Shown: positions 44,906 through 56,023 of the stretch, one piece after another
How the letters are laid out: each line of letters opens with the position of its first letter
How positions within the stretch are numbered: the first letter of the stretch is position 1
Assembly (NCBI RefSeq): GCF_918320885.1
Contig: NZ_OU907312.1
Location: forward strand, 62,001 to 126,000
DNA from: an unidentified bacterial endosymbiont
GTDB lineage: Bacteria > Pseudomonadota > Gammaproteobacteria > Enterobacterales > G038960095
Reading direction: 5' to 3'
Length of the DNA: 64,000 nucleotides
The notes under the pieces: model-generated
What the model was told of the DNA's origin: nothing
The model's input: only the letters and a program-made list of their open reading frames with translations
The model's database searches: none
Program-made: the position numbers and the translations under genes

Positions 44906-46224
44906 TAACCAAGTCTCCGGGCCAGCTGGGTGAACTGCTGGCCCCGCTGCTCAAAGTTACTAAATTGATCAAAGCTAGCACAGGCTGGCGATAACAGAAC
45001 AATATCCCCTGGGGCCACCCGTTGGGCGATGATCCACATCGCCTGTTCCAAAGTCGCTGTCTGCTCAGCACCGATCGGTCGCAATGCTGCCAGCTGTGCT
45101 GCTGCTTCACCAAAGCAGTAGCGTTGGACTGACTCCCGCTGACAATAAGGAGCCAGTGCCCCAAAATCAGCTCCTTTACTCCGGCCCCCTAATAACCAAT
45201 GCAGGGTGCGGTGCGTCGGCAACCCCTGCAGCGCTGCCAGCGTACTCTCCACTGTGGTGGCCTTGGAGTCGTTAATCCAGGTGACGCCATGCTGTTGCCA
45301 CACCGTTTGGTAACGATGAGGCAACCCAGTAAAGGTTTGCAGCGCTTGCAGTGCTGCCGATCGGGGAATATTGACTGCTTCTGCTAATGCCAGTGCTGCC
45401 AGCGCGTTGTAGTGGTTGTGTTGTCCCTGTAGCTTGAGTCGATGCACGGGGAGCAGAGGTTTATCCGCGAGTGCCAGCCAGCGCTTCCCCCGGTGGCAGC
45501 AGAGATGGTAGTCCCCGGTGGACCCAAAGGTGCTACAGCGGGCACCGGCTGCTAGCGACAGCGGCTGGGTTAATGGATCATCACTGTTGGTCACACAGGT
45601 CATTGCCTGCTGGTAGATACGCTGCTTAGCCTGGTGGTAAGCGGTGATCCCTTGCGGGTAGCGATCTTGATGATCAGGGGTCACATTTAAAATAGTGGCG
45701 GCAGCAGCCTGCAGCGACGTGGTGCACTCTAACTGAAAGCTAGAGAGCTCAATCACATACAGATCACAGGCCTGATTTAACAGCGTGACAGCAGCCGGGC
45801 CTAGGTTCCCCCCTACACCGACCTTCAGACCTGCCTGACGGGCCATTTCGCCGACCCAAGCGGTCACCGTACTTTTGCCGTTAGAACCCGTGATGGCGAC
45901 GATGGGCTGTGTCACTTCACGGCAAAACAGCTCGATCTCACTGACGATGGGGACCCCCGCCGCCATCGCTTGTTGTAGTTCCGGGAGGGTGAGCGCCACA
46001 CCAGGGCTAATCACCACTAACTCCGCCAGCAATAGCCAATCAAGGCGCAGGCCTCCGCTATGATACGCTACCTGTGGTGGCAATGGCTCCAGCAGCTGCC
46101 ACTGGGGACGAGTATCCAGAATCCGGGGAGTGACTCCCCGCTGCATAAAAAAATCTAAGCAAGCACGTCCGGTGAGGCCAAATCCAACAATGACCACCTG
46201 CTGAGGATAGTGAGTCGCCACCAT
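44905..46224 (-). CDS. murD: UDP-N-acetylmuramoylalanine--D-glutamate ligase MurD
   Basis: Adds D-Glu to UDP-MurNAc-L-Ala. From ATG 46224 it is 439 aa (E. coli 438): VVIVGFGLTGRACLDFFMQR, AITGSNGKSTVTAWV, LSSFQLECTT, ILNVTPDHQDRY, WINDSKATTVEST and LSPACASFDQF. The frame is open upstream to 46311, but this ATG sits at the TAATG junction with mraY and gives the family N-terminus. Confidence 0.96.
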   Translation of the reverse strand: MVATHYPQQVVIVGFGLTGRACLDFFMQRGVTPRILDTRPQWQLLEPLPPQVAYHSGGLRLDWLLLAELVVISPGVALTLPELQQAMAAGVPIVSEIELFCREVTQPIVAITGSNGKSTVTAWVGEMARQAGLKVGVGGNLGPAAVTLLNQACDLYVIELSSFQLECTTSLQAAAATILNVTPDHQDRYPQGITAYHQAKQRIYQQAMTCVTNSDDPLTQPLSLAAGARCSTFGSTGDYHLCCHRGKRWLALADKPLLPVHRLKLQGQHNHYNALAALALAEAVNIPRSAALQALQTFTGLPHRYQTVWQQHGVTWINDSKATTVESTLAALQGLPTHRTLHWLLGGRSKGADFGALAPYCQRESVQRYCFGEAAAQLAALRPIGAEQTATLEQAMWIIAQRVAPGDIVLLSPACASFDQFSNFEQRGQQFTQLARRLG

Positions 46225-47306
46225 TAACGCACCTTCAAGGTCACTAAACCCAGGAGAACCAACACCAAAGAGAGGATCCAAAAGCGCACGATAATCCGCG
46301 GCTCTGGGCAACCCTGCAACTCATAGTGATGGTGCAGCGGGGCCATACGGAATAGCCGTTGGCCTCGCAGCTTAAAAGAGCCCACTTGGAGAATCACCGA
46401 GAGGGTCTCTAAGACAAATATCCCGCCCATCAGCAGCAGCAACAGCTCTTGACGGATCAACACCGCGATAGTTCCCAGCGCCGCGCCCAGCGATAGCGAG
46501 CCCACATCGCCCATAAAAATCTGTGCCGGGTAGGTGTTAAACCATAAAAACCCTAATCCTGCACCCACTATGGCGCTACAGACAATCATCACTTCGCCCG
46601 CGTGGCGCACGTACGGGATCTGCAAATACGCTGCAAAATGGATATTACCGGTGGCCCAAGCAACGACCCCTAAGCCTCCGGAGACCAAAACAATCGGCAC
46701 GATCGCTAAGCCATCCAGACCATCCGTGAGATTGACCGCGTTGCTGGTGCCGACAATCACGAAATAGCTCAGTACCAGGTAAAACAGTCCCAAGGGTGGC
46801 ATGATATTTTTAAAAAAGGGAACCACTAATTGGGTGGCGCTAGGCTCACTACTCAAGGTGTAGAGTAGTGTCGCTACTAGGAGCGCCAGCAGCGACTGCC
46901 AACCATACTTCCAACGAGCAGCTAACCCTCGGCTATGACGCCGGGTCACTTTGAGGTAATCATCTGTCAAGCCAATGAGGCCATAACCTATCAGCACCCC
47001 TAGTAGACACCCAATATAGGGATTACTCAGATCACTCCAGAGCAGAATAGTGATCACGGTGGCCAGCAAGATCAACACCCCACCCATGGTCGGCGTGCCG
47101 CCCTTGATGGCATGCGACGCCGGTCCATCCTCCCGGATCACCTGGCCAATCTGCAGCCGCTGTAAGCGGGCAATCATTGCCGGACCTATCCACAGAGAGA
47201 TCAACAAAGCGGTTAACAAACTGGTGATGGCGCGAACGGTCAAATAGGAGAACACATTAAAACCGGTGTAGTAGTGAACCCCTTTTTGAGCTAACCAGAC
47301 TAGCAT
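46224..47306 (-). CDS. mraY: Phospho-N-acetylmuramoyl-pentapeptide-transferase MraY
   Basis: Makes lipid I on undecaprenyl phosphate. The 360 aa match the E. coli length and, as recalled, much of its sequence: [43 protein letters not shown] (catalytic Asp pair), [24 protein letters not shown] and [14 protein letters not shown]. About ten membrane helices. ATG 47306 was chosen over the upstream open frame (to 47387); it overlaps murF by 7 bp. Confidence 0.97.
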   Translation of the reverse strand: MLVWLAQKGVHYYTGFNVFSYLTVRAITSLLTALLISLWIGPAMIARLQRLQIGQVIREDGPASHAIKGGTPTMGGVLILLATVITILLWSDLSNPYIGCLLGVLIGYGLIGLTDDYLKVTRRHSRGLAARWKYGWQSLLALLVATLLYTLSSEPSATQLVVPFFKNIMPPLGLFYLVLSYFVIVGTSNAVNLTDGLDGLAIVPIVLVSGGLGVVAWATGNIHFAAYLQIPYVRHAGEVMIVCSAIVGAGLGFLWFNTYPAQIFMGDVGSLSLGAALGTIAVLIRQELLLLLMGGIFVLETLSVILQVGSFKLRGQRLFRMAPLHHHYELQGCPEPRIIVRFWILSLVLVLLGLVTLKVR

Positions 47307-48670
47307 GCCGCCGCCTCCTGGAGGGCGGCGACCACCTGTTCCATGCCCGCACTGCGTGATCCTTTGACTAAAATGGTCAGTGGCCACCGCTGCTGTAGCT
47401 GAGTTTTCAGGGCCGCTATCAGGCTGGCCTGATCACGACAATGCGTACCGCCAACTGCACGGCTGATCAGCGCACTGCAGGATCCAATGCTGAACACGTG
47501 ATCGATGGGGGTCGCCGCGAGGGCCAGAGCCACCTGCTGGTGGCAAGCGGCCGAGCGCTCGCCCAGCTCAGCCATATCGCCAAGCACCAAGCAGCGATAG
47601 CCAGGTTGTTGCTGCAAGACCTGGATAGCAGCCAGCATCGACGCTACGTTGGCATTGTAACTATCATCAATGAGCAGCTGTTCCGGTGCCAACCACTGGG
47701 GGCAGAGACGGCCGGCGATGGGTTGGCAGGCGGCTAATCCCTGCTGGATCTCAGATAACTCAGCGCCCACTGCCATGGCTAACGCTGCTGCAGCCACGGC
47801 ATTAGCCACGTTGTGTCTCCCTAGCAACGACAACACAACAGGTACAGTGCCCTGCGGGGAGTGTAGCAGAAATTCACACCCTCCCGCCGGGTGCTGCTGG
47901 ATCGCTGACGCATAAAAATCAGCGCCTGGAGTTGCCTGTAGGGCACAGCGCCAGAGCGTCTGTTGCGCGGTGAGCTGCGACTGCCAGCGGGGCAGATCAT
48001 GGCTCTCTAGATTCACAATGGCGGTGCCATCCGCGGTTAACTGGGTAAAAATTTCACCTTTAGCCTGGGCGACACCCGCTAGCGAACCAAAACCGACTAG
48101 GTGCGCCTCAGAGAGATTATTAATTAACGCGGCTTCTGGCTGTACCAAGGCACTGCTCTGACTAATTTCACCAGGCGCACCCGCAGCTAATTCCAGCACA
48201 GCAAAGCGGTGTTGGGCCGTCAACCGCAGTAAGGTCAATGGCACCCCAACTTGATTGTTATGGTTTTTAAAGGTGGCTAGCGTCTCACCACGCTGCTGTA
48301 AAATAGCAAAGACCATCTCTTTGACACTGCTTTTACCATTGGATCCGGTCACTGCCACTCGGCGAGCGCTGGCTTGTTGGCGTACCCAAGCAGCCAACTG
48401 TCGCAGCGCTTGGCTGGTAGAGGCGACCACCACCTGCGAGGTCGCTAACGGCAACCGCTGCTGTACTAACAGCGCCTGTACGCCCTGAGTAACGACCTCT
48501 GCAGCAAACTGGTGCCCGTCAAATCGGCTGCCTTGCAGCGCGATGAACAGTGTCCCCGGTGCTGATAGCTCACCTCGGCTGTCGGTAGTGATCGCCTGGA
48601 TACGTTGATCAGGGCCCACTAGTTCACCCTGCAGTAGCCTGGCTAACGTACTGCAGTACAGGGGGATCAT
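47300..48670 (-). CDS. murF: UDP-MurNAc-tripeptide--D-alanyl-D-alanine ligase MurF
   Basis: Adds D-Ala-D-Ala to the precursor. The 456 aa (E. coli 452) contain [20 protein letters not shown], the P-loop [58 protein letters not shown] and [13 protein letters not shown]. One motif is odd: where E. coli has ELGANHQGEI this protein reads [10 protein letters not shown], losing the Asn-His pair. Start ATG 48670 overlaps the murE stop (ATGA). Confidence 0.96.
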   Translation of the reverse strand: MIPLYCSTLARLLQGELVGPDQRIQAITTDSRGELSAPGTLFIALQGSRFDGHQFAAEVVTQGVQALLVQQRLPLATSQVVVASTSQALRQLAAWVRQQASARRVAVTGSNGKSSVKEMVFAILQQRGETLATFKNHNNQVGVPLTLLRLTAQHRFAVLELAAGAPGEISQSSALVQPEAALINNLSEAHLVGFGSLAGVAQAKGEIFTQLTADGTAIVNLESHDLPRWQSQLTAQQTLWRCALQATPGADFYASAIQQHPAGGCEFLLHSPQGTVPVVLSLLGRHNVANAVAAAALAMAVGAELSEIQQGLAACQPIAGRLCPQWLAPEQLLIDDSYNANVASMLAAIQVLQQQPGYRCLVLGDMAELGERSAACHQQVALALAATPIDHVFSIGSCSALISRAVGGTHCRDQASLIAALKTQLQQRWPLTILVKGSRSAGMEQVVAALQEAAAC

Positions 48671-50154
48671 GCTAATATCCCCAATAGTTGGGCCACTAAG
48701 TGACGATCGGAGTAGGCTAAGCGTCGTGACCCAACCACTTGGTAATCTTCATGTCCCTTACCGGCAATCAGCACGACTGCTGATTGGGGGGCCTGCATCA
48801 CGGCAGTGATCACAGCGCTGCTGCGATCGGAGATCACCTCGATCCGACTCGGATCGAGCGTACCGCTGAGGATCTGCTGAATAATGGCCTCTGGATCTTC
48901 ATTGCGGGGATTATCAGTGGTTAAAATGACCCTATCAGCCCCCTGCTCTGCCACGGCACCCATTAAGGGGCGTTTGCCACTATCCCGGTCGCCACCACAG
49001 CCAAAAACACACCAGATCTCCCCCAAGTAGTGTAGCCTGAGAGCCGCTAAAACTTGCTCTAGAGCATCCGGCGTGTGGGCATAATCAACCACCACCATTG
49101 GTTTATCCGGCACGCTAAACGGCTCCAGTCGACCACAGATCGGTGAGAGCTGTTCGGCCGTAGCCAACAGCGACGGCAAAGCGTAATCCAGGGCCAACAG
49201 GGTGGCCACGGCTAGAAGCAGATTAGTGACATTAAAGTGCCCCAACAACCGACTCTCTAATAGGCCAGAGCCCCAATGGCTATCGATCTCCACGGTCACA
49301 CCCCGTGCATGGTAGTCTATCTGCTGTGCCGCTACCCAGCGGCCGGGCCAGGCGGCTAGGCGCTCTGGCTGCCTAGTAACGGCAACCGCATTGGGCAGTC
49401 GCGATAGCCATTGGCGACCAATAGCGTCATCGGCGTTGATAATCAGTTGCCCCACCTGATGTTCGGAAAATAAACGCCATTTGGTAGCGATATACTGCTC
49501 TAGCGTGCCATGGTAATCGAGATGATCCCGCGTGACGTTGGTTAACACGGCAGCCGCAAAGGGGAGTGCCGCCACCCGTGCTTGATGCAGTCCATGCGAA
49601 GAGACCTCCATCGCCGTGAAACGCACCCCCTCCTGTGCCCAGCGTGCCAAAATCTGCTGAATTTCGATGGCCGAGCCGGTCGTATTCTCCGTAATCTGGG
49701 TTTGGCCAACCGGCCCATTTCCCAGGGTACCCATGACGGTGCTCTGATAGCCCAAGTGGCCACACCATTCGGCCAGCAGATGGGTGGTGCTACTCTTCCC
49801 ATTCGTGCCGGTGACCCCCACCAATTGTACTGAATGCTGTTCATCGGCATAAAAGCGCCCTGCCAGTGCGGATAAGCGCTGATTGAGATCCTGCAGATAA
49901 ACGACCGGCACCCCATAACGTCGCTGGAGGGTCCCCGCCGCTGCTAGCCCTTGGGCCTCGGCCAATACAGCGACCGCGCCTTGCGCGATCGCTTGACGAA
50001 TATAGTCTCTACCATCCTGCTCATGTCCCACCAAGGCGATAAATAGATCACCTGCCGCAGCCTTACGGCTATCCAATACCAGTTCACGCAGTGGACAGTG
50101 GGGCACCCCGCTGATCCAAGGGGTTAACAGGGATTGCAGCTCACGATTTGGCAT
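48667..50154 (-). CDS. murE: UDP-MurNAc-L-Ala-D-Glu--meso-DAP ligase MurE
   Basis: Adds meso-diaminopimelate. From ATG 50154 the protein is 495 aa, the E. coli length, starting [13 protein letters not shown]; an in-frame ATG at 50166 is the alternative. Motifs: [73 protein letters not shown], and DNPRNEDP, whose DNPR is the meso-DAP selection motif. It overlaps ftsI by 14-26 bp. Confidence 0.96.
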   Translation of the reverse strand: MPNRELQSLLTPWISGVPHCPLRELVLDSRKAAAGDLFIALVGHEQDGRDYIRQAIAQGAVAVLAEAQGLAAAGTLQRRYGVPVVYLQDLNQRLSALAGRFYADEQHSVQLVGVTGTNGKSSTTHLLAEWCGHLGYQSTVMGTLGNGPVGQTQITENTTGSAIEIQQILARWAQEGVRFTAMEVSSHGLHQARVAALPFAAAVLTNVTRDHLDYHGTLEQYIATKWRLFSEHQVGQLIINADDAIGRQWLSRLPNAVAVTRQPERLAAWPGRWVAAQQIDYHARGVTVEIDSHWGSGLLESRLLGHFNVTNLLLAVATLLALDYALPSLLATAEQLSPICGRLEPFSVPDKPMVVVDYAHTPDALEQVLAALRLHYLGEIWCVFGCGGDRDSGKRPLMGAVAEQGADRVILTTDNPRNEDPEAIIQQILSGTLDPSRIEVISDRSSAVITAVMQAPQSAVVLIAGKGHEDYQVVGSRRLAYSDRHLVAQLLGILA

Positions 50155-51916
50155 AGTGATGGTCATGGCGGTCCAGGGAGGAGGGTGGCAGCTTAATCAC
50201 CTCTGTCGCATCGGGTTCAAGATTTAGGATGCGTAAAGCTTGACGCATAATCGTAGAAAATAGCGGCGCGGCGATGGCTCCGCCATAGTATTGACCATTG
50301 AGTGGATCATGAATCACGACCACTAAAGCTAATTGCGGTCGCGTGACCGGGGCTACTCCGGCGGTATAACTGACGTAACGACGACTATAGCCCCCTTTTT
50401 CAGCTATCCGTGAGGTACCCGTTTTGACAGCCACCCGGTAGCCCGGTACGGCGGCCCGCGTCCCAATACCCCCGTGCTGCGTCACCTGCTCCATCATCTG
50501 CACCACCTGGCGAACGAGTGCCTTAGGCGCGACCCGCTCTCCCTGCACCGGCGCTTCTGCTTTGATAAAGGTCAATGGCCGTGCCACGCCAAAGCTGCCC
50601 AAGGTCGCGTAGGCACGGGCTAATTGCAGCGGTGTCACGGCCAATCCATAGCCAAAGGAGAAACAGGCGCGCTCGACATCAGACCACTGCCGTTTACTGA
50701 GGATCATCCCGGGATGCTCACCAATCAGCCCAATGTCGGTAGAAACCCCCAAACCAAACTGTTGATAACGCTCAATCAATCCCTGAATAGGCATGGCCAA
50801 CGCCAATTTACTCACGGCTACATTACTTGATTTTTTCAACACCCCCTCAAGGGTTAACAGCCCATAGTTGCGATAATCCCTCACCACGTGGCCCTTTAAT
50901 CTCAGGATCCCTGGCGTCGTATCAATCACGGTATTCTGCGTCACCATCTGATTCTCTAAGGCTTTTAGCAGCACCAGCGGCTTGACGGTTGATCCAGGTT
51001 CAAAGGTATCGGTAATGGCCCGATTACGCCGATGAGCCTGTGGCACTTGAGTCCGCGTATTGGGATTGTAAGAGGGGCTATTGGCCAAGGCTAAAATTTC
51101 ACCCGTCTGCACATCCACTAAGATCACCGAGCCCGCTTGCGCTTTATTGCGAATGACCCCCTCTTTGAGGGCACGATAAGCCAAGCGTTGTAAACGCTCA
51201 TCAATACTGAGCGTGATATTTTGTGCCCGGCTGCTATCGGTCGCCTGCACCCCTTCAATGATCCGGCCAAATCTATCTTGCCGGACTAAGCGTTGACCCG
51301 GTTGGCCACTGAGTGCGTGATGACAACCCTTCTCTACCCCCTCAATCCCGAGGCCATCAATATTGGTCAAGCCCACCAGATGAGCGGCTATTTCCCCAGC
51401 AGGATAAAAGCGTCTGGCCTCGGTGTTCAGGTGGATCCCTGGAATTGCCAGGGCCTGCACATACTGTGCTACAATAGGGCTCACCTGACGCGATAAATAG
51501 ACAAAGCGCCCCCCGCTATTCGCTTGAACCCGTGCTGTTAGCTGTGCCAGCGGCAGCTGGAGAGCGTCAGCCAACGCACGCCAATGCTGCTGATTTTGCC
51601 AGTTTTCTGACTGCTGAATCACTGGTGGATCGGCCCAAATAGCCTGAACTGGAACGCTGACGGCTAAGGGTTTGCCCGCCCGATCATGGATAATTCCCCG
51701 TGGATTATCAACGGGTTGCCAACGCAATGACCGCCGATCACTTTCATTCGACAACTGATCAGGATGCAGAATTTGTAGCCCAGTGGTACGCCATAATAGC
51801 CCGGTCATGGCCAGCAGCAGCATCCCGCAGATGGCGTAAAAACGCCAAGGAATAAAGATCACCCCTTTTTGTAAACGCTGCCGGTTTTTGGGCTGTTTTA
51901 GCCTAACATTTTTCAT
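50141..51916 (-). CDS. ftsI: Septal transpeptidase FtsI (PBP3)
   Basis: Class B penicillin-binding protein that crosslinks septal peptidoglycan with FtsW. The 591 aa (E. coli 588) have a membrane anchor at about 22-44, the pedestal domain ([20 protein letters not shown]), and the transpeptidase domain with catalytic Ser309 in GSTVK, SSN at 363-365 and KTGT at 498-501. The C-terminus is shorter than the processed enteric tail. It overlaps ftsL by 4 bases. Confidence 0.97.
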   Translation of the reverse strand: MKNVRLKQPKNRQRLQKGVIFIPWRFYAICGMLLLAMTGLLWRTTGLQILHPDQLSNESDRRSLRWQPVDNPRGIIHDRAGKPLAVSVPVQAIWADPPVIQQSENWQNQQHWRALADALQLPLAQLTARVQANSGGRFVYLSRQVSPIVAQYVQALAIPGIHLNTEARRFYPAGEIAAHLVGLTNIDGLGIEGVEKGCHHALSGQPGQRLVRQDRFGRIIEGVQATDSSRAQNITLSIDERLQRLAYRALKEGVIRNKAQAGSVILVDVQTGEILALANSPSYNPNTRTQVPQAHRRNRAITDTFEPGSTVKPLVLLKALENQMVTQNTVIDTTPGILRLKGHVVRDYRNYGLLTLEGVLKKSSNVAVSKLALAMPIQGLIERYQQFGLGVSTDIGLIGEHPGMILSKRQWSDVERACFSFGYGLAVTPLQLARAYATLGSFGVARPLTFIKAEAPVQGERVAPKALVRQVVQMMEQVTQHGGIGTRAAVPGYRVAVKTGTSRIAEKGGYSRRYVSYTAGVAPVTRPQLALVVVIHDPLNGQYYGGAIAAPLFSTIMRQALRILNLEPDATEVIKLPPSSLDRHDHHYAKS

Positions 51917-52230
51917 AAGGAGCGTTTTACGACCTTTTCCTGTTGAAGTTCCAGGGGTTGCATCATTAATTTTTCTTTAGCCAGCGCTTCAATCCGATCG
52001 GGATCACTCAGACTTTTCTCTTCCAAAATCAGGTTACGCCACTCACTATCCAAGCGATATTGCTCATTCACTAAAGCAGCCTGCTGCATCGTGAGCAAGC
52101 GGGTGTGGTGCGTGACGAAGACTAATCCAACGGCCGAGAGCAGGAACCACACTAACAGTGATAACGCCGTGTACTGCCGCCGCAGATCATCGCCGATGGC
52201 CTTGAGTAAACCGTATCGCTCAAGGCTCAT
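51913..52230 (-). CDS. ftsL: Cell division protein FtsL
   Basis: Small bitopic divisome protein that forms a coiled coil with FtsB. The 105 aa from ATG 52230 include a membrane segment (YTALSLLVWFLLSAVGLVFV) and a periplasmic heptad region with the typical ALAKEKLMMQPL end. The ATG overlaps the rsmH stop as ATGA. It is somewhat shorter than E. coli FtsL (121 aa). Confidence 0.93.
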   Translation of the reverse strand: MSLERYGLLKAIGDDLRRQYTALSLLVWFLLSAVGLVFVTHHTRLLTMQQAALVNEQYRLDSEWRNLILEEKSLSDPDRIEALAKEKLMMQPLELQQEKVVKRSL

Positions 52231-53174
52231 GGTGCAACGCACCGTTCAGCGATACGGAGTAGGGCACTACGGGCCTGTGGATTACTGGCTATCTCCTGCT
52301 TTGAGGGTCGTTGTTTGCCAAAAAGCCGTAATAAAGGGGCGGCTTGCCGCTGCTGACATTCAGCTTCGGTCAGCGGTAAGCCCGGCGGCAACCCCGCTCT
52401 GACGCTCTGCTGGCGCATAAACTGCTTGACCAAGCGATCTTCTAGCGAATGAAAGCTTATCACCACCAGGCGCCCAGCCGGCGCTAATGCCTTGAGCGCC
52501 GCCTCCAACGCCTGTTGGATCGCCGCCAGTTCATCATTGATATAAATGCGGACAGCTTGAAAGCTGCGCGTGGCTGCATGTTTATGCTTCTCATGGCGCG
52601 GCACCGCCGCACTGATGAGCGCTGCCAGTTGATGTGTTCTGGTCAAGGGCTGAGTAGCACGGTAGCTAACAATCGCCTTAGCAATTCGCCTAGCGAAACG
52701 CTCTTCTCCAAAACGCCAGAGTACGTCGGCAATCGCTTGCTCGGGCGCTTGATTGAGCCACTCAGCGGCAGAATGCCCTTGGGTAGGATCCATCCGCATA
52801 TCGAGGGGCCCGTCGTGTAAAAAACTGAAACCTCGTTGGGCATCGAACAGCTGTGGAGAAGAGACCCCTAGATCGAACAGAATGCCATCAACCCGACCGA
52901 TGAGCCCTTGTGCTTGCAGCACGGGGGCCAAATGAGCAAAGTTCTCCTGGATCACCATCATCCGCTCATCCTGGAGTTCTCTGGCCACTTGAATCGCTTG
53001 GGGATCGCGATCCAGCACGAATAAACACCCCCCCTCCCCTAATCGGGATAAAATCTGCCGAGTGTGCCCGCCTCGACCATAGGTAGCATCCAGGTAAATG
53101 CCCTCTGGACGTACCTTGAGTGCCTGGACCGCCTCCTCGAGGAGCACCGGCGTGTGTTGCATGGGTCGTTGCAT
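52227..53174 (-). CDS. rsmH: 16S rRNA (cytosine1402-N4)-methyltransferase RsmH
   Basis: SAM-dependent methyltransferase acting on 16S rRNA C1402. The 315 aa (E. coli 313) show HTPVLLEEAVQALKVRPEGI, LDATYGRGGHTRQIL, LDRDPQAI, DGILFDLGVSSPQLFDAQRG, DMRMDPTQGHSAAEWLN, VRIYINDELAAI, VISFHSLEDRLVKQFMR. The start is ATG 53174 or 53162. It lies 2 bp after mraZ. Confidence 0.97.
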   Translation of the reverse strand: MQRPMQHTPVLLEEAVQALKVRPEGIYLDATYGRGGHTRQILSRLGEGGCLFVLDRDPQAIQVARELQDERMMVIQENFAHLAPVLQAQGLIGRVDGILFDLGVSSPQLFDAQRGFSFLHDGPLDMRMDPTQGHSAAEWLNQAPEQAIADVLWRFGEERFARRIAKAIVSYRATQPLTRTHQLAALISAAVPRHEKHKHAATRSFQAVRIYINDELAAIQQALEAALKALAPAGRLVVISFHSLEDRLVKQFMRQQSVRAGLPPGLPLTEAECQQRQAAPLLRLFGKQRPSKQEIASNPQARSALLRIAERCVAP

Positions 53175-53176
53175 GG

Positions 53177-53635
53177 CTAGAGTGAGAAATCCTGTAATCG
53201 TTGTGATAAGGGGGTTGAATCGTACTGCTCTGCCGCAAGATCCGCTTTAATTTGCTGCATCCAGGTTGGTTGATCCCAGATCTCAAATTTATTCAGTTGA
53301 CCCACCAGCATCACCTGTTTTTGTAAGTTAGCCTGCTGACGCAGGGTACTGGCAATTAATAAGCGGCCAGCACTGTCTAACTGCACTTCATGGGCATACC
53401 CTAACAGCAGGCGCTGTAGACGGCGTTCTAACGGGTTCATACTGGATAAAGTAGCCAGTCGTTGTTCGATGATTTCCCACTCCGGCAATGGATAGAGCAG
53501 TAGACAGCACTGATGAACATCAATGGTACACACCATCTGCCCTTGACTGCCTGCTATCAGCAGCTCACGGTAGCGCGTTGGAATCGCTAGCCGTCCTTTG
53601 CCATCCAAGCTAATGAGCGTTGCCCCACGATACAT
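53177..53635 (-). CDS. mraZ: Transcriptional regulator MraZ
   Basis: Dodecameric DNA-binding regulator that represses the dcw operon at its own promoter. From ATG 53635 it has 152 aa, the E. coli length: [60 protein letters not shown] and [13 protein letters not shown] are two AbrB-like repeats. The ORF is open to 53734 but that would run through the operator. First gene of the cluster. Confidence 0.97.
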   Translation of the reverse strand: MYRGATLISLDGKGRLAIPTRYRELLIAGSQGQMVCTIDVHQCCLLLYPLPEWEIIEQRLATLSSMNPLERRLQRLLLGYAHEVQLDSAGRLLIASTLRQQANLQKQVMLVGQLNKFEIWDQPTWMQQIKADLAAEQYDSTPLSQRLQDFSL

Positions 53636-53662
53636 CACCTGATCCTGCTCAAACGCTGCTAC

Positions 53663-53687
53663 CCCCACCATACTCCACAAATTCCCA
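53663..53687 (-). promoter_or_regulatory. MraZ operator: three TGGNN repeats with 5-bp spacers
   Basis: The minus strand reads TGGGA-(5)-TGGAG-(5)-TGGGG, the direct-repeat layout MraZ binds upstream of mraZ. It lies between the predicted -10 and the mraZ start. The middle repeat deviates from TGGG. Confidence 0.8.
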
Positions 53688-53697
53688 CACTTTAAGA

Positions 53698-53727
53698 AGT
53701 TTAAGGAGAATTTGAAAAAATTGTCAA
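53698..53727 (-). promoter_or_regulatory. Promoter of the dcw cluster
   Basis: On the minus strand TTGACA (53722-53727), an 18-base spacer, and TAAACT (53698-53703). It lies just upstream of the MraZ operator, the same arrangement as the enteric mra promoter. Confidence 0.65.
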
Positions 53728-54096
53728 GAAACAATCCTCTATTAAGGCGCTCATCGACGATAAAAGTGACACTATCCCGTTTTTTTTAACCTGTTAAACA
53801 GTGTTTATGACTATTGCGTGGGTAGGAGCCTCGGCTTCTACCGGCGGAAGAGAACAGGGCCGTTCGCTGCAGCAAGCTTGATGAAAGCAGGTGGGAGACT
53901 ATCATCCTTAGCCCATTGGCCTGACGGGGTACAGGGCTAGAGCAGTCAGTTTTATCTGTTGTAAAGTGGCCTAATGACCAACAGATAATGTTTATTCATC
54001 GCTGATAAAATATTTTATAAGTTATTTCAGCTAGTCGTTAAAAAACCAACTATATTGTCAGTTACCCACCCACTTCTGAGTCCGTTATGCCGCGCT
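53728..54096. other. Divergent intergenic region, dcw cluster versus antiporter
   Basis: About 370 bases. Apart from the mraZ promoter at its edge I see no gene. An AT-rich part from 53990 to 54055 could hold the antiporter promoter, but I could not fix hexamers. Confidence 0.4.
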
Positions 54097-55764
54097 ATGG
54101 AGATAGTTACATTAACCCTCTGGTTACTACTGTTAGTGTCACTCACCGGCTTAATCGCTCAAGCCTTGCCGCCAGTGCTCCCGATACCGCTGTTGCAAAT
54201 TATCTTGGGGAGCGTGGTGAGTTATTTCCCGAACTTTCCCAAGATCACGCTGGACCCCGAGCTCTTCATGATCTTATTTATCCCCCCGCTGTTATTTCTA
54301 GATAGCTGGCAACTACCCCAACGTGAATTTTTCCGGCTTAAAAAAGATATTTTAGGCTTGGCCATAGGACTAACCCTCTTGAATGTAGTGATCGGCGGCT
54401 ATTTGATCCATCACTGGATTACCTCATTACCCCTAGCGATCTCCTTTGTGTTGGCCGCGATTCTGTCACCAACTGATGTGGTGGCGGTCCTGGCTATTAC
54501 CAAACGTTTACAACTGCCGAGCTCGACCCAACATCTACTGGCAGGTGAAGCCTTGATTAACGATGCCTCTAGCTTGATTGCACTGAAATTCGCTCTGGCC
54601 ACGGTTATCAGCGGTACTTTCTCCTTTGGATCAGCGGTTCAAAAATTTGTAGTGATCACCGGTGGAAGTATTGTATTGGGAATGCTGGTGGCCTACCTGT
54701 TTAATCAGCTAAGAGCTAGGCTAATGAACCCTCAGTTGGCGACACATCCGCTGCAGACCTTACTGCTTTTTCTATTGCTACCCTTTGGAACCTACTTAAT
54801 CGCCGAACACTATAGCCTATCTGGCATCCTCGCCGTAGTGGCTGCGGGAATGAGTTTAAGCCATCTAAAAAGTATCCACGCTGATTCTAGTGCAGCTCGG
54901 CTGCAAGCACGCAGTTTCTGGCCCTTCCTGGAGTTCATTTTCAATGGCTTGATTTTTCTATTGCTAGGGTTGCAAATCCCACAAAACCTACAAAGCCTCT
55001 CACAAAAGCTCCTCATGGATCGGCCGAATTTGCACCTGTTAATCACCATTGGCGGGATCACGCTGCTACTGCTGCTACTTCGCTTGGCCTGGCTGCTAGT
55101 ACCCCTGCTGCTCACACGTGGGCGTAGTGGCCAGCGTGATCAGGAGTCCTGGCTAAACCGGGCTAGTCTAGGGAGCATCACCTTTTCCGGGATCCGTGGC
55201 GTTATTACGCTCGCTGCCGCCCTGAGCCTCCCGCTGTGCCTGCCTGATGGAACACCCTTTCCAGCGCGTGAACTACTGATTGTGATCGCCGTGGGGGTCA
55301 TTTTATGCACGCTATTGTTAGGCACCCTAGTGCTGCCCTATTGTGTGACCAAGATACCTGTGACCGTAGCCGCTGCCGAGCAGAGTGAAGAGCAGCAAGC
55401 GCGGTTTGCAGTACAGCAAGCAGCCCTACAGCAAATTGAACAGGATCAAAAGCACTATCACGAGTATTGGACTGACCACCCGCACGGTCCACAGTTGCTC
55501 CAGCTATTGAATCAAGCCTGTGACGGATTAAAGCACTCCTGTCTGCAACAACCGCTGGCTGAGGAGCAAGATCACTCTAAAATCCATCGACCCCTCATGA
55601 GCATCCTCCAGCGGATGCAACACAATGTGTTACAAGCCGAGCGCCAAATCCTTTATCAGTTACGTCTACAAAACAGCATCAATGATATTACTTTGCGAAA
55701 ATTAGAGCGCGAGCTTGATCTCAAAGAGGCTGGATTACAAAATGACACCCAGTATTCAGTCTAG
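54097..55764 (+). CDS. CPA1-family Na+/H+ antiporter (YjcE/NhaP type)
   Basis: Inner-membrane cation/proton exchanger. From ATG 54097 it is 555 aa, starting MEIVTLTLWLLLLVSLTG like E. coli YjcE (549 aa). About 12 membrane helices are followed by a C-terminal cytoplasmic coiled-coil domain of about 140 residues. Transport-site motifs are SPTDVVAVLAI and GEALINDASSLIALKFA. Others include FIPPLLFLDSW, FNGLIFLLLGLQ and GIRGVITLAAALSLPL. The frame is open to TTG 54055. It stands alone on the plus strand. Confidence 0.9.
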   Translation: MEIVTLTLWLLLLVSLTGLIAQALPPVLPIPLLQIILGSVVSYFPNFPKITLDPELFMILFIPPLLFLDSWQLPQREFFRLKKDILGLAIGLTLLNVVIGGYLIHHWITSLPLAISFVLAAILSPTDVVAVLAITKRLQLPSSTQHLLAGEALINDASSLIALKFALATVISGTFSFGSAVQKFVVITGGSIVLGMLVAYLFNQLRARLMNPQLATHPLQTLLLFLLLPFGTYLIAEHYSLSGILAVVAAGMSLSHLKSIHADSSAARLQARSFWPFLEFIFNGLIFLLLGLQIPQNLQSLSQKLLMDRPNLHLLITIGGITLLLLLLRLAWLLVPLLLTRGRSGQRDQESWLNRASLGSITFSGIRGVITLAAALSLPLCLPDGTPFPARELLIVIAVGVILCTLLLGTLVLPYCVTKIPVTVAAAEQSEEQQARFAVQQAALQQIEQDQKHYHEYWTDHPHGPQLLQLLNQACDGLKHSCLQQPLAEEQDHSKIHRPLMSILQRMQHNVLQAERQILYQLRLQNSINDITLRKLERELDLKEAGLQNDTQYSV

Positions 55765-55767
55765 GCT

Positions 55768-55850
55768 ACCTGAATCCGCTAGCTGAATCGTCATAGCGTA
55801 ATCCCCACAGAAAAAACCGCCTGGAAAAATTTTGAAAATAGCAGGCAACA
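55768..55850 (-). pseudogene. 3' remnant of an ABC-2 permease gene (duplicate of 56921 region)
   Basis: About 68 bp are roughly 83% identical to 56926-56993, the 3' end of the permease gene. With one base missing it would encode a variant of the same C-terminus (FLWGLRY, DSASGF). The two copies are direct repeats flanking the Rpn-type gene at 56024-56875. Confidence 0.6.
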
Positions 55851-56023
55851 GTAACTAGAGCGTTGCTCTTCTTAGTGTCCATTAAAACGGGTCAAGATCA
55901 ATCAATCGCTGCTTCCTACCAGAGAGTCAACGGATTGAAACCCTATTGACGGAACCTACTGTCGTTTAACACGGTATGGTATAATCCCCCCAGTGGTTGG
56001 TGCTCCACCAAGAGAAAAAGCGA

